Assembly: GCF_020497125.1 (NCBI RefSeq)
Contig: NC_059080.1
Span: 48,425,563 to 48,489,562, forward strand
Direction: 5' to 3'
Source: Mauremys mutica
Lineage: Eukaryota; Chordata; Testudines; Geoemydidae
Length of the DNA: 64,000 bases
Positions within the stretch are counted from its first letter, which is position 1. Each line of letters opens with the position of its first letter. A model generated the notes under the pieces. That model worked only from the letters and a program-made list of their open reading frames with translations, ran no database searches and was not told where the DNA came from. Positions 48,496-60,468 of this stretch are shown here, one piece after another. The position numbers and the translations under genes are program-made.

Positions 48496-49549
48496 ATCAG
48501 GGCTATGTTGATTTGTGCCAACTGAGGATCTGACCCCAGCCTTCTTTTTGCTCTCGCTATGCACTTATCTGCACAATGCTCCTGTGATTCCTAGGACATG
48601 GCCAGCCACTCGCACACAAAAATTTACTTGACTCCCAAGTTTGCTCAAAAGGGCTAAACAAACCCCCAAATGTAACACTTGCATGTAAGGTGGCATTCCA
48701 TCTACAAACAAGGCTTAAGCTTCTTTCTCCTTCTTTTACCATTCCGGAGCTGTGAGTGATCTTTGTGTGGACATGGCACACAAGGAACTAGCAGTGCAAG
48801 AGGGACTTCCTAGGGTGGCAAGTGGTTGCTTTTCTCCTGGGCCTGGCTGCTCTTCCCAACATGGTTACATTTGATCAAACTCTCTCTGGGGTGGAAAGTG
48901 AAATCTGTCTTGCCAAAACATTGGCACACATGGCATGGCAGCACATTCAGTGCTGGGTTTTCTAACTTAGGCCTGCTTGGAGAAAAGCTTCACTCAAAGG
49001 CAGGGGCTGTGTGATCCGCAGCCCTCACAGTGCACTCCCTGACCTCAGCACACCCTGGCATTCTCATTGGTGAGACTAATTTGTCACTTTTTCTCCCAGA
49101 GAATGGCCATGCGCCAGCATGGAGCTTTGCTGTGGCAGAGTACTGTTGTTGAAGAGCTGCCAGGGGTCATTTTTAATCCTTGTGCATCTGGTCATTGCTG
49201 AAATAATGAAGGGGAGGGGTTCGTGCTGGCCCCTTCAGCCACCTGAGACCAGCAGGGTGCTGCAACTTCTCAGCAATTACAAGAGTCTTAATGAGTTGGT
49301 AATTTAGTGAAAGAGAGAAGCTGAGGGGCTCGGCTAGCCTGGGTTACTACCCAGGACCTGGCCACATTGTCCAGGGCTAGAAGAATGGAAATGAGGGGAA
49401 CACAGCTGAGCTCCAAAAGTGTATGTTGGTAACATCTAGGTTGGACTATGGTAACTTGCTGCTTTTTGAGCTAGCAGATAAACCGGGGACCTCTGGAGCT
49501 TAGTGCATGAGCCTCTACTGCATGAGCTAAAAGCCAGTTGGCTGTTAGC
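48496..49549. other. Intron 1 sequence without a recognised gene
   Basis: Nothing recognised beyond short shadow frames. Confidence 0.4.
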
Positions 49550-49552
49550 TAA

Positions 49553-49848
49553 GCCCTGGTCTACACACAGCCCCGGGGTCGAACTAGGGTACGCGAATTC
49601 AGCTACGTGAATAACGTAGCTGAATTCGAACTACCCTAGTTCGAATGACTTACCCGTCCAGACGCCGCGGAAGCGAACTCCGCGGCTCCAAGGTCGACTC
49701 CGCCAACTCCTCCTGCCGCGGTGGAGTACCGGAGTCGACCGCGGCGCTTCCGGAGTTCGAACTATCGCGTCTAGATCAGACGCGATAGTTCGAACTCCGA
49801 GAAGTCGAACTCGCCTCGTCGACCCGCGCGGTAAGTATAAACGTACCC
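49553..49848 (+). mobile_element. Palindromic Harbinger-type MITE, copy B
   Basis: 296 bp, the same length as copy A, flanked by TAA on both sides (49550-49552 and 49849-49851). First hairpin: arms 49594-49608 and 49614-49628, 15 bp perfect, loop GAATA, inside an outer 13-bp perfect stem whose left arm is 49579-49591. Second hairpin: arms 49751-49772 and 49778-49799, 22 bp perfect. The stem sequence differs from copy A in both arms. Confidence 0.85.
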
Positions 49849-49851
49849 TAA

Positions 49852-51684
49852 GGCTGTAGAGCAGACTCATTTAACTCTGGGTGGTCTCGGTGCTACTAGA
49901 TGGGACAGAACACCATGCCCAGAAGGTGTGTGGGTTACACATGGACCTCAGTTTTTATTCAGCTCAGTTTCACTACCAGGGTGTCCTGGGAAAGGTCACT
50001 GCCCAGAAGAGTTTGGTTGACACTGCAGCTCTGGGTGAGGTCCTATGTGCCTTATTGACTCCTCCTATGCCACCTGGGGTGCTCTGACCTAGGCAGGCTC
50101 CTGGAGGGCCTCGTGGGAGCCACCCAGCTGAAAGGACAATTGGGGCAGCTTGCCAGGCTCTGGCAGAGTTTCTCCCTGGTTGAATATTGGAGATGGTCTC
50201 TTCCACACAAGACTCTTAGCCCGGGCTAACGAAAAAATGTGTGAAGAGCACCGTTCTTGCCAGTTGGAGCGGCCCAGACTGCACCATGTGACAGGACTTT
50301 TCCCAAGGCCCTCCCTGTGCAGGTTGTGCACAGAGTCCCCTCCAAGCTCTCCCCTATTCTGACACCAGCTGAGCGCTGTGCTTTCCCATCAAGAGAGGCA
50401 GTGGAGTTTTCAGGAACACAGCATCAACTCTTCCAGCAAAGTGGGGCTTGCTGTGGGCTGCTTTCCCAATGGGGCTGCCTCCCGTCCTTGCAGATAGTCC
50501 TGAGAAAGTGTGTGTGTTGGAATGGGAAAACAAAGGAAGAGCTTTCCCCAGCTCCCCGCCCTTTGCAACACAGGGACCTGGGGTACATGTGGCTTATTAT
50601 GAGCTGGGGGAGAAGGAGCATTTTGGCTCATCCTCTTGTGAGTTTGAGTCCCAGGCTGGAATTCTTTTTCCTGATTTGGGCCAGAAGATTCTGTTTTCAG
50701 GGCTAGCATCAAGACACCCACAGCAGCCACTCTGCCCCCCAGCCAGGAGTGATCAAGACCCCAGCGCCCATTCTTGCCCCCCATTCAGTTTTTTATGGTG
50801 TTTCCAGTTCTTCAGGGATTTGTTCTGAAAGGGTTCTGGACAGTAAAGCACTTTGGGGCATGTGACACCAATCTCCTCCTGGGATGTAAGAGGACTAGAC
50901 CATATTTTAAACAAAGCCTTGTTATTTCAATCTGTCAGGGCCAGATTCTAAGCCAAGGCACCACCAGGACCCTCAGGTCCTCTGGGGCCCAGCAGGGCAC
51001 CATGGCTGCTTGCCCCTAGGCTGAGGGGAAGGCACCCATTTTGCAGTGACGCATAACTCCACTGTCCCATCTGACAGCCCTGTGGACAGCTGCCCATCAG
51101 GGCAGTGGTGATAACCCTGGGGAAAGCAGTGAGATGGGCAGGGCAGGATGCCTGACCATCTCTCCTGAACAGAAGCTGCCACCCCATGGCCTGGAGACAG
51201 GCAGTGCAGCCAAAAGCTTCACCCTTCTCCTCTAGGGCATTTGGGGAGGGGTGCAACAGAGAGCCCCCAGCAGCTACACTTCCCCCACCACCAGCCAGGG
51301 ATGATCAAGACCTCAACCCCCATTCTTGGCCCCTCCCTGCCTGCCCGGGGTTAAACTCCAGAAGGAGAAAAGCCTATTAACGTGATGTGGGAGTGGGTCT
51401 CTGCTCCTGAGGCATCGCATCATTGGCCACGTTCTCCCCTCTTGCGGCATTAAAGCAGTGCTGTGCTCCATTCTGCTAACTTGACGTTGGCCAGGAGTTG
51501 GTCTCTAGCCATCACTAATTAATTCTTTGGAAGGCCAACTTGAAAAAGCAAGTGACCCTGGAATACAGTGGGCTGCCAAGATGAAGCCATGAGCCATGCC
51601 TGACTATCCTGGAAGTCATGGTTTCTGGTTGGTTTTGATGAGATGGAGGGAATATGCTGGGGAAATGTACTGCCTCTTTGGAAG
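49852..51684. other. Intron 1 sequence without a recognised gene
   Basis: Several overlapping frames up to 150 codons occur on both strands between 50250 and 50830. They have no domain and no coherent exon signals. Confidence 0.4.
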
Positions 51685-51900
51685 GTAGCTTGGCCTAGTG
51701 GCTAGGACACTGACTAGGACTAATGAGCCCTGGGCTCTGTTGCTAGCTCTTGCCTGCTTGGGCAAGTCTCTTTGCCATGTGTGCCTCGGTTTCCCCACCT
51801 GTAAAATGGGGATAGTGATACTGACCACCTTGTAAGACACTGTTGGGGTCTACCCCTGGAAAGTGCTAGCTAAGAGTGAGGGGGGGGTATTATGGTTATT
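51685..51900 (+). repeat. MIR/CORE-SINE, sense
   Basis: GGCCTAGTGGCTAGGACACT, CTTGGGCAAGTCTCTTTGCC, GCCTCGGTTTCCCCACCTGT, AAAATGGGGATAGTGATACT and GAAAGTGCTAGCTAAGAGTG follow in MIR order. It is nearly full length. Confidence 0.9.
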
Positions 51901-53602
51901 TGATTGATTACTATTGTGTGTCATTTGAGCCCCCAGTAGTTCTGGCTCATGAATGATGTCTTGGGACACCAGTGTATTTGCGTTTCAGGGTCTGGTCCTG
52001 TGCAGGCAAAACTCCCTTTTGGCCGTAATGAGGGTTTCCCATGCAGGAGCGGAACTCTTCTGTGCGCTGAGAACACGTACGGCCCAGTTCTCCCATTGGT
52101 TAAACCCTGATGGAATTGCCACTGGAGTCCATGGACGCTGCCCTCCTGCAACTCTTTGGCTTCGTTAAGTGTTCTTTGGTTCCTGCTGGGTGGTGGAAGG
52201 TGCAGGGCTCAGTGACAGACACTCCTGTTGTCACTAAAGGAGAGGCAGATGCCAAAAGAGCTGAGATGTACAAGCAATGCCCACTGATGGAGAACGAGGG
52301 GCTCCTTTGTAATACTTCTGCTCCTTGCCCTGTGGCTGCCAGGAAGAATCTGTTTGGACTTGGAGGAGGCCATGGGTCTGCTCCAGAAATTCAGAGCTGG
52401 AAAGGAGGTGAGGCAAATGCACCAGCCTCTCCACCCTGTGGCAGCAAAGCCCAAATCCAACTTTCTAGCAGGCATTGCTGAAAGCTGAGCGCAGCCTTGG
52501 AGCAGCCTAGATGGAACTGGTAGCAGCTGGCACTGCTGCTGGGTCGTGCACAGAACGCTGTCGAGCGATGGGCTGATGATATAAGGGAATGCATTGCTCT
52601 CTCCTATTAGTAGCCTCAGGATTTGATTGGTCTCACAGCAAAGGTGAGATGAGATTGGTTTTGCTCCTGTCACTTGGGGGTGTTGGCAAAGCTGTGCTGT
52701 GATGCAGCGCTCTGTGGGACTCAGTACTAGACTAACGGGTGTGGATCAGGACTGCCAGGGATCAGCAGGGCAGCAGAAGGCCCAGCTCTGGCATGGCAGA
52801 GATGTCTGAGGTTCAGGCGTGCAGCTGGGGAACCTGGGGCTGGAGAGCGGAGTCGAGTGCAGCAGGTCAGCACTGAGACGTCTGTGGGGATCTGAGTGTG
52901 CAAGGGCTGAGCAGCTCTCTGCTGTGCTGCGGTGGCTGCTGGGCAGATCCCCATCCCAGCAGCCAGCCTTGAACAGGGAGAGAGAGAAAACCTCCCCCTC
53001 ACACTTCAAGATGAATCCCAGCCTATTTAAAGCAAGGAAGTGAAAGCCAGTTCCGCTGGCACCAACGCCTTCCCTCCCAGCAACACGCAAACGACCCAAG
53101 TGAACTGGGCGCTGTTTGTTTAAACTGCTGTGGCTGCTGCAGTTTTCTCAGCTGTTGCTCCTTCCTCTGGCCCATCTCCGGCAGGAGAACAGAGCCCGGT
53201 TTGTTCTAGCCTCCTTCCCAGACCCCCAGGCTATGGCTTTGCAACCCGCCCCTCAGTCACAGCCAGCGAGGGGCAAGGCAGGCAGTAGAGTGAGGGGGTG
53301 ACAGGGAGGGGCAGCCATTCCCTGGCAGGGCCTCAGCACGCTGTTTTTCATCTGCAGCCCATCAGCACCTAAGTGAGGGGCAGTCTGTGCTTCAAAGGGC
53401 AGGAAGAGGAAAAGCTCAAATGTTTATGGAAAAAACTCTCTAAAATAAGAATCCAGCCCATGCCCTGCAGCCATCAGACCATTCAGTCAGCCACAGCAAG
53501 GGAAGGCAGCTGTCTACTCCAGAAGGTCAAAGCATGAAAGAGTCACTTAACGGCTTGTAGGGAATGATTTATGTCAGGCTCTTTGGCCCTGATCTGTGTA
53601 TC
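51901..53602. other. Intron 1 sequence without a recognised gene
   Basis: No exon or named repeat is seen. Frames up to 154 codons on the minus strand are opposed by plus-strand frames over the same bases. Confidence 0.4.
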
Positions 53603-54175
53603 TAAGGTACGTATATGACCCCCATTACCATAGTAATGAGCACCTCACAATCTTTACAACATTCCTGGGAGGCAGGGCAGTGCTATCACCCCATTGTACA
53701 GACAGAGAACTGAGGCACAGATAGTCTAAGTCAGTGGTTCTCAAACTAGGGCTGCCATTTGTTCAGTGAAAGCCCCTGGCGGGCCGTGCCGGTTTGTTTA
53801 CCTACTGTGCCCACAGGTTCGGCCAATTGCAGCTCCCAGTGGCCACGGTTCGCCACTCTAGGCCAATGGGGGCGGCAGGAAGCGGTGGCCAGTATGTCCC
53901 TCAGCCCACGCCGCTTCCTGCCGCTCCTATTGGCCGGGAGCAGCGAACCACTGCCACTGGGAGCTGCGATCACCAAACCTGCGGACACGGCAGGTAAACA
54001 AACCGGCCCAGCCCACCAGGCGCTTTCCCTGAACAAGTGGCAGCCCTAGTTTGAGAACCACTGGTCTAAGTGACTTGCCCAAGATCACACAGGAAGTCTG
54101 TTGCAAAGCAGGGAACTGCACTCAGGTCTCCCAATTCCTAGGCTAGTGCCCTACCCACTGGGCAATGCTTCCTCT
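53603..54175 (-). repeat. MIR/CORE-SINE, antisense, split by a hAT MITE
   Basis: Antisense MIR blocks up to GAACTGAGGCACAGATAGTC (ending 53731) resume at 54064 with GTCTAAGTGACTTGCCCAAG and CACACAGGAAGTCTGTTGCA. The MITE lies between. This MIR ends only about 55 bases before SNED1 exon 2. Confidence 0.88.
53732..54063. mobile_element. hAT MITE, CAGTGGTTCTCAAACTAGGG family
   Basis: 332 bp with long TIRs (CAGTGGTTCTCAAACTAGGG and its inverse). A perfect TSD GTCTAAGT lies at 53724-53731 and 54064-54071. The GC-rich interior is itself nearly palindromic (TTTACCTRC arms). It is non-coding. Confidence 0.95.
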
Positions 54176-54229
54176 CTCACACTGGCTGTCTCTTTCTGCC
54201 ATGTCTAATTGTTCTTCTTCCCCTAATAG

Positions 54230-54595
<366 letters not shown>

Positions 54596-55713
54596 TGAGT
54601 TGCCCAAAGTAATTAAATTTGACCTAGCTAAGATCCTCCCGAGTCTCTAACTCAAAGGCAGACCCCTCTCACCTGCACAGCTGCACTTAGGGACTAAGGA
54701 ACTGTGGATATTAATGAGGGAGTTTATATCAGAAATTTCATCAGAAAAATGTGAGTGATAATTTGGAATAATTTAAGAACACCTTACTACATGCCTAAAA
54801 AGTCACAATCCCACAACTGAGAAAGATGACCTATTAGTTAAAAAATCAACCTGATTTAGAGCAGAAGTGAAGACAGCAATTATATATATATAAAATGGAA
54901 GAAGAAGGAAGTTAATAGTAACAAATATAAATCAGAAGTTAGGAATTGTAGAAAATGTATAAGGGAACCAAAGGGACATGAGGAGAACGTATGGCCAGCA
55001 GAGTTAAGGACAATAAGAAGCCATTTTTAAAATATATTAGGAACAAAAAGGATCCTGACAAACGTATTGGTCCATTACTAGATGGAAATGGTAGAATTAT
55101 CGATAATAAAGCAGAAAAGGCAGAAGTGATCCAAAAATATTTCTGTTCTGTATGTGGCGAAAAAACAGATGATATAGTCTCATCATATGGTGATCTCTTT
55201 CTATTCCTCTAGTATCTCTGGAGGATATTAAACAGAAGCTACTAAAGTTAGACATTTTTAAACTAGCAGATACAGATAACTTGCATCCAAGAATTTTAAA
55301 AAAGCTGGCTGAGGAGCTTGCTGGCCCATTAATGCTGATTTTCAATAAGTCTTGGAGTACTGGGGAAGTTCTGGAAGAAAACTAACAATGTGTCAATTTT
55401 TAAAAAGGATAAACAAGATGACCAGGGTAATTATAGGTCTGTCAGCCAGACATCGATCCCAGGCAAAATAATGGAGCAGCTGATACGGGACTCGATTAAT
55501 AAGGAATTAAAGGAGGGTAATGTAATTAATGCAAATCAACATAGATGTATGGAAAACAGAGCCCGTTAAACTAGCTTGATATCTTTTTTTTATGAGATTA
55601 CAAGTTTGATTGATAAAGGTAAAAATGTTGACATAAATTGCTTAGACTTCTTTGAGACAGACAAGACGAGTGAGTTAATATGTTTTGTTGGACCAGCTTC
55701 TGTTAGTGAAAGA

Positions 55714-55749
55714 GACAAGCTTTCAAGCTCACACAGAGCTGCTCTTCAG
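55714..55749 (-). ncRNA. Candidate hammerhead-ribozyme core in a PLE terminus
   Basis: On the minus strand the order is CTGAAGA, a GC-type stem-loop (AGCTCTGTGTGAGCT), GAAA, then GCTTGTC. CUGANGA, stem II and GAAA are the conserved hammerhead core, and PLE termini are known to carry hammerhead motifs. I could not establish stems I and III, so this is a candidate only. Confidence 0.4.
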
Positions 55750-55928
55750 GTCTGGGAAAGGTACTCAGAGCGTCACAGCTAAATACAAGGTGGAACAGAT
55801 TGCTTAGCATAAGGACTTAACACATATTTCAATGGGCCATTCAAGGTGCAGTGGCCTGTTAATGCTCCACCATTCAGAGAGGGCGAAGGAAAGAGGGAAG
55901 CCAGGTGGGAGGAGTTGTTAATGGATTG

Positions 55929-56125
55929 GGGGGGAGGGATAGCTCAGTGGTTTGAGCATTGGCCTGCTAAACCCAGGGTTGTGAGTTCAATCCTTAAGGA
56001 GGCCACTTAGGGATCTAAGGCAAAAATTGGTCCTGCTAGTGAAGGCAGGGGGCTGGATTCAATGACCTCTCAAGGTCCCTTCCAGTTCTAGGAGATTGGT
56101 ATATCTCCAATTATTACCTATTACA
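55929..56125 (+). mobile_element. tRNA-derived SINE (turtle Cry type), nested in the PLE
   Basis: A box TAGCTCAGTGG (55940-55950) and B box GGTTGTGAGTTCAA (55977-55990), then the family tail CAAGGTCCCTTCCAGTTCTA, ending TCTCCAATTATTA. A short GATTG repeat flanks it. It is longer than the copy at 48332 and carries the GTGAAGGCAGGGGGCTGGA block. Confidence 0.88.
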
Positions 56126-56318
56126 GATTGTTGTTATGAGCCATAAATCCAGTCTGTCTGTTCAGTCCATGGTTTTAAGTGTCTAGCAAAGTTATGAATT
56201 CGTATGTAGCCTACTAACAGCCCCCACAAGCTGCGTCACTTCCTTTTCCCCCTATACCTGGAAGGGAGTTAACGGGCCACTTCACCTTGAATGGTGTCCC
56301 TTGAAATATGTTAACTAC

Positions 56319-57540
56319 GTGGGGATAAGAGGCTTGGGGAGGCTAAACCTCCGCAAACAGGGCAAGAAATCCCAGATGCAGCACACCTCCCTTTGGAGGC
56401 ACGCCACCCGCTGCCTTTGGAGCACCATCGCCGGAAGCTCCCAAGAAGTGGGGGGGGCAGTGGAGTCTGGACTGTGGCTCTGCCTGCGCTCTGCCCCCTT
56501 TCCACCCTGAGGCCCTGCTTCCACTCAACCTCTTCCCCCCAATGCCCCGCCTGCGCTCAGCCTCTTCCCGCCTTTGTTCCACCTCTTCCCCCCAGGCTCC
56601 CCTGCCTGCTGCTCACTCCTCTCCACCTTCTTCCCCCACCCACCATCGCTCACCCTTAAGGCAGGAGGGGGTTGAGAGGAGGAAGTGGCGGGCAGTGGCG
56701 GATTAATGATTTTGCTCCCCCTAGGCCCTGAAATAATTGCCACCCCTGGCCCCATATGAACTTGTTTTAGTTTTTTTACAAATTCATTTGAACTAAAATG
56801 AATCTAAATATCATTAAAATAATTGAACATTTACAAGTTTTATTATAAATAAAATTACAAGCACAGCGGACCCTTGCTTGAACATGCATCTGTATAGCGC
56901 AGTTTCACTTATAGCATGGGACCGTGCATGGATCCAAAACTGAGAACTGCTTAATTTCTTCCTTCCAGTCATATTATTAACATTTAGGATTCTCACGAGT
57001 ATGTTTACTAAATGGCGCCGCGCCGTCATTGGTGGTTTCAATACACGCTATGATTGGTAGAATCGTGGTGTCACTGATGCCGCAATTACAAAAATGCTGC
57101 TATTATAAATTTGCCGTCCCTGCAAATTTGCCACCCTAGGCCTAGGCCTAGGCCTTGTTGGCCTAGGCGATAATACACTGCTGGCGGTGGGTGGGGGGCC
57201 TCAGGGGAGGGGGCAGAGAGGAGCAAGTGGCAAGTGGGGGGAGCCTCAGGGGAAGAGGCGGAACAGGATGGGAAAAGGCAGAATGGGGGTGGGGTCTTGG
57301 GGCGCAGCCAGGATGGAGTGGGTGCAGGACCACAGTTCTTGCACTGGTGGGTCCCACACACACTTCTAGGGGGCTTCTGGCGCTCACACCCAGCATCCCC
57401 AAATGCAAGAGTCATGTGCCACCTATGCATAGGGTTGCCAGTTTTGGTTGGATGTATTCCTGGAGGTTTCATCACTTGACATAATCTTTAATTAAAGATT
57501 AATCTTTAATTCCTGGTGATTCCAGGACAATCCTGGTAGG
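56319..57540. other. Unclassified insertion inside the PLE
   Basis: 56319-56690 is GC/CT-rich (AGGCTAAACCTCCGCAAACA, then pyrimidine-rich). It contains a separate hAT-type element at 56693-57180. 57420-57540 (AGGGTTGCCAGTTTTGGTTG ... ATTCCAGGACAATCC) looks like another short MITE. Open frames here are G/P/R-rich artefacts. Confidence 0.4.
56693..57180. mobile_element. Probable hAT element (CAGTGGCGGATTAAT)
   Basis: Begins CAGTGGCGGATTAATGAT and ends CTAGGCGATAATACACTG, approximately inverted. The flanks GTGGCGGG and CTGGCGGT agree at 6 of 8 positions. AT-rich interior, CCTAGGCCTAGGCC near the right end. Confidence 0.5.
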
Positions 57541-57561
57541 CTGGCTATGCTTGTGCTAAAC

Positions 57562-57896
57562 CAGGGATTGGCAACCTTTGGCACGTGGCTCGCCAGGGTA
57601 AGCACCCTGGCGGGCCAGGCCAGTTTGTTTACCTGCCGCGTCCGCAGGTTTGGCTGATCACGGCTCCCACTGGCCGCGGTTCACCGCTCCAGGCCAATGG
57701 GGGCAGCGGGAAGCGGTGGCCAGCACATCCCTCGGTCCGCACTGCTTCCCACAGCCCACATTGGCCTGGGACGGCGAACCGCAGCCAGTGGGAGCTGCGA
57801 TCGGCCAAACCTGTGGACGCGGCAGGTAAACAAACTGGCCTGGCCCGCCAGGGTGCTTACCCTGGCGAGCCACGTGCCAAAGGTTGCTGATCCCTG
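57562..57896. mobile_element. hAT MITE, CAGGGATTGGCAACC family
   Basis: 335 bp with TIRs CAGGGATTGGCAACCTTTGG and CCAAAGGTTGCTGATCCCTG. The flanks TGCTAAAC (57554-57561) and AGCTAAAC (57897-57904) are an 8-bp TSD with one change. The interior is a near-palindrome (GTTTACCTGC arms) related to the 53732 element. Confidence 0.92.
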
Positions 57897-58748
57897 AGCT
57901 AAACAATCTGATCCAACTGGTATTTAGCTGTGACACTGAGTCCGTTTCCCAGACTTGAAGAAGAGCTCTATGTAAGCTTGAAAGCTTGTCTCTCTTGCAA
58001 ACAGACATTGGTCCAATCAAAGATGTTACCTCATCTACTCTCTTTCTAGTATCTTGGAACCAACATGGCTACAACAACACTGTAGACTTCTATAAGGCAT
58101 TTGACTTGGTATCACATGACATTTTGATTTTAAAAAGCTAGAACTATATAAAATTAACATGGCGCACATTAAATGGATTGAAAAGTGGCTAACTGATAGG
58201 TCTCAAAATGTAATTGTAAGCAGAGAATGGTCATCAAGTGGATGTGTTTCCAGTGGAGTCCCACATGGATCAGTTCTTAGCCCTATGTGTTTTAACATTT
58301 TATCAATGATCTAGAAGAAAACATAAAATCAAATCATCACTGATAAAGTTTGCAGATGACAAAACTTGGGGGAGTGGTAAATAATGAAGAGGACAGGTCA
58401 CTGATTCAGAGAGATCTGGATCGCTTGGTACGGTGGGGACAAGCAAACAATATGTGTTTTAACACGGCTAAATGTAATTGTATACATCTAGGAACAAAGA
58501 ATGGAGGCCACACTTACAGGATGGGGGGCTCTATCCTGAGAAGCAGTGACTCTGAAAAAGATTTGGAGTTGTGGTGGATAATCAGCTGAACGTGAGTTCC
58601 CAGTGTGATGCTGTGCCAAAAGAGCTAGTGTGCTCCTGGAATGCATAAATAGGAGGAATCTTGTGCAACCACTGCTGGAATACTGTGTCCGGTTCTGGTG
58701 TACACAATTCAAGGACACTGATAAATTGGAGCCACAAGAATGATTAAA

Positions 58749-60030
58749 ACAACGAGGAGTCCGGTAGCACCTTAAAGACCAGGGCCGGCTCCAGGCACCA
58801 GCTCAGCAAGCAGGTGCTTGGGGTGGCCAAGGGGAAGGGGTAGCACATCAGGCTCTTTGGTGGCAATTCGGCGGCGGGTCCCTTGGTCCCTCTCGGAGGG
58901 AAAGACCGGCCGCCAAATTGCCGCCAAAGAAGAAAGTGGCGCGGTGGAGCAGGCGCCGATCGCGATCGCGGCTTTTTCTTTTTTTTTGCCGCTTGGGGTG
59001 GCAAAAACCCTGGAGCTGGCCCTGTTAAAGACTAACAGATTTATTTGGGCATAAGCTTTCATGGGTAAAAAAACCACTCCTTCAGATGCATGGAGTGAAA
59101 ATTACAGATGCAGGCATAAATACACTAACGCATGAAGAGAAGGGAGTTACCTTACAAGTGGAGAACCAGTGTAGACAAGACCAATTCAGTCAGGGTGGAT
59201 GTGGTTCACTCCGAATGAGGAGGTGTCAATACCAAGAAAAGGAAAATTGCTTTTGCAGTAAGCCAGCCACTCCCAGTCCCTATTCAAGCCCAAATTAATT
59301 GTTAAATTTGCAAATGAATTGTAGCTCCGCAGTTTCTCTTTGAAGTCTGTTTTTGAAGTTTTTTAGTTGAAGGATGGCTACTTTTAAATCTGTCATTGAA
59401 TGTCCAGGGAGATTGAAGTGTTCTCCTACTAGCTTTTATATGTTACCATTCCTGATGTCTGATTTGTGTCCATTTATTCTTTTATGTAGAGACTGTCTGG
59501 TTTGGCCAATGTACATGGCAAAGGGGCATTGCTGGCACAGGATTGCATATATCACATTAGTAGATGTTCAGGTGAATGAGCCCCTGATGGTGTGGCTCAT
59601 GTGGTTGGGTCCTCTGATGGTGTCGCTAGAGTAGAGATGAGGACAGAGTAGGCAACGGGGTTTGTTACGGGGATTGGTTCCTGGGTTAGCGTTTCTGTGG
59701 TGTGTGTAGTTGCTGGTGAGTATTTGCTTCAGGTTGGGGGGCTGTCTGTAAGCAAGGACTGGCCTGCTTCCCAAGGTCTGTGAGAGTGAGGGATCATTTT
59801 CCAGGATAGGTTGTAGTTCGTTGATGATGTGCTGGAGAGGTTTTAGCTGGGGGCTGTACGTGATGGCCAGGGGTGTTCTGTTATTTTCCTTGTTGGGCCT
59901 GTCCTATAGTAGCTGACTTCTGGGTCCCCGTCTCACTCTGTCAATCTGTTTCCTCACTTCCACAGGTTGCTATTGTAGTTTTAAGAAGTCACCTACTACA
60001 GGATAGGCCCAACAAGGAAAATAACAGACC
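58749..60030 (-). mobile_element. Penelope-like element with a GIY-YIG endonuclease relic
   Basis: The minus strand reads PNLKQILTSNYTHHRNANPG, then CCxLC-type Cys residues, then VIYAILCQQCPFAMYIGQT and RQSLHKRINGHKSDI, later GEHFNLPGHS. VIYAI...YIGQT is the GIY-YIG nuclease signature, and the C-terminal nuclease after RT is diagnostic for PLEs. In-frame stops occur (for example in GSFT*TSTNV). The 3' terminus follows at 58749-59100, with CTGTTAGTCTTTAAGGTGC split by a MITE. 59878-59912 and 59993-60027 form a 35-bp inverted repeat with two mismatches. Confidence 0.85.
58780..59024 (+). mobile_element. hAT MITE, CAGGGCCGGCTCCAGGCACC family, in the PLE terminus
   Basis: 245 bp, beginning CAGGGCCGGCTCCAGG and ending CCTGGAGCTGGCCCTG. 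A perfect TSD TTAAAGAC lies at 58772-58779 and 59025-59032. Contains GCGATCGCGATCGCGGC. Confidence 0.94.
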
Positions 60031-60168
60031 CCAATGAATCACAAGCAAAGCCAGGAGGACTGCACTCAGCTTTCTCCATAGTTTCTCAGTGCTGCTGCGG
60101 CTTAGTGTGTCCCCTTCCTTAGCCAGCCACTCTACAGAGCTATCTGCAATGATGCCATCATGCTCTTG

Positions 60169-60468
60169 GGTACGCCTACACTACCCGCCGGATTGGCGGG
60201 TCGTGATCGATCTATCGGGGATCGATTTTATCGCGTCTAGCGTAGATGCGATAAAATCAATCCCCAATCGCTCTGCTGTCGACTCCGGAACTCCATCATG
60301 GCGAGAGGTGGAAGCGGAGTCAACAGGGCAGCGGCGGTGGTCGTCTCGCCGCCATCCTCATGGCCAGGTAAATCGACCTAAGTTAAGCTGACTTCAGCTA
60401 TGCTATTCGCATAGCTGAAGTTGCACATCTTAGGTCGACCCCACCCCCACCCCAGTGTGGACCTAGCC
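60169..60468 (-). mobile_element. Palindromic Harbinger-type MITE, copy C (reverse)
   Basis: Left end GGTACGCCTACAC, right end GTGTGGACCTAGCC. The TSD is unclear (TTG and TAA). Hairpins: arms 60217-60239 and 60243-60265 (23 bp, two mismatches), and arms 60391-60403 and 60409-60421 (13 bp perfect, loop TATTC, the complement of GAATA). The latter lies inside an outer stem 60373-60382/60429-60438. Stem sequences again differ from copies A and B. Confidence 0.78.

Larger units (their letters stand above)
55652..58082. mobile_element. Penelope-like element with inverted termini, carrying nested insertions
   Basis: This 2.43-kb segment sits inside the CR1 with a 9-bp TSD. Its left end (55652-55780) is the reverse complement of the PLE terminus. 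Its right end (57897-58082) is the same terminus in plus orientation: GAAAGCTTGTCTCTCT, then GGTCCAATCAAAGATGTTAC and AACCAACATGGCTACAAC. Internal pieces (56129-56318) match the pre-terminal region. Inside are a SINE, an unclassified segment and two hAT elements. No RT or endonuclease coding is left. Confidence 0.72.
54890..58742 (+). mobile_element. Degenerate CR1-like LINE, split by a PLE
   Basis: The left part (54890-55651) encodes the endonuclease-RT linker and early RT in broken frames: MASRVKDNKKPFLKYIRNKK, then EKAEVIQKYFCSV, then LHPRILKKLAEELAGPL. The right part (58083-58742) resumes with VDFYKAFDLVSHDI (RT motif A region) and later F-A-D-D within TKFADDKTWG-like coding near 58346. 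The 9-mer TAGACTTCT occurs at 55643-55651 and 58083-58091, marking the insertion. Many stops are present. Confidence 0.8.

Noticed and set aside
57585..57890. 101-codon frame near a GC-rich palindrome
   Set aside because: It lies entirely inside the hAT MITE at 57562-57896, and the palindrome opens frames on both strands.
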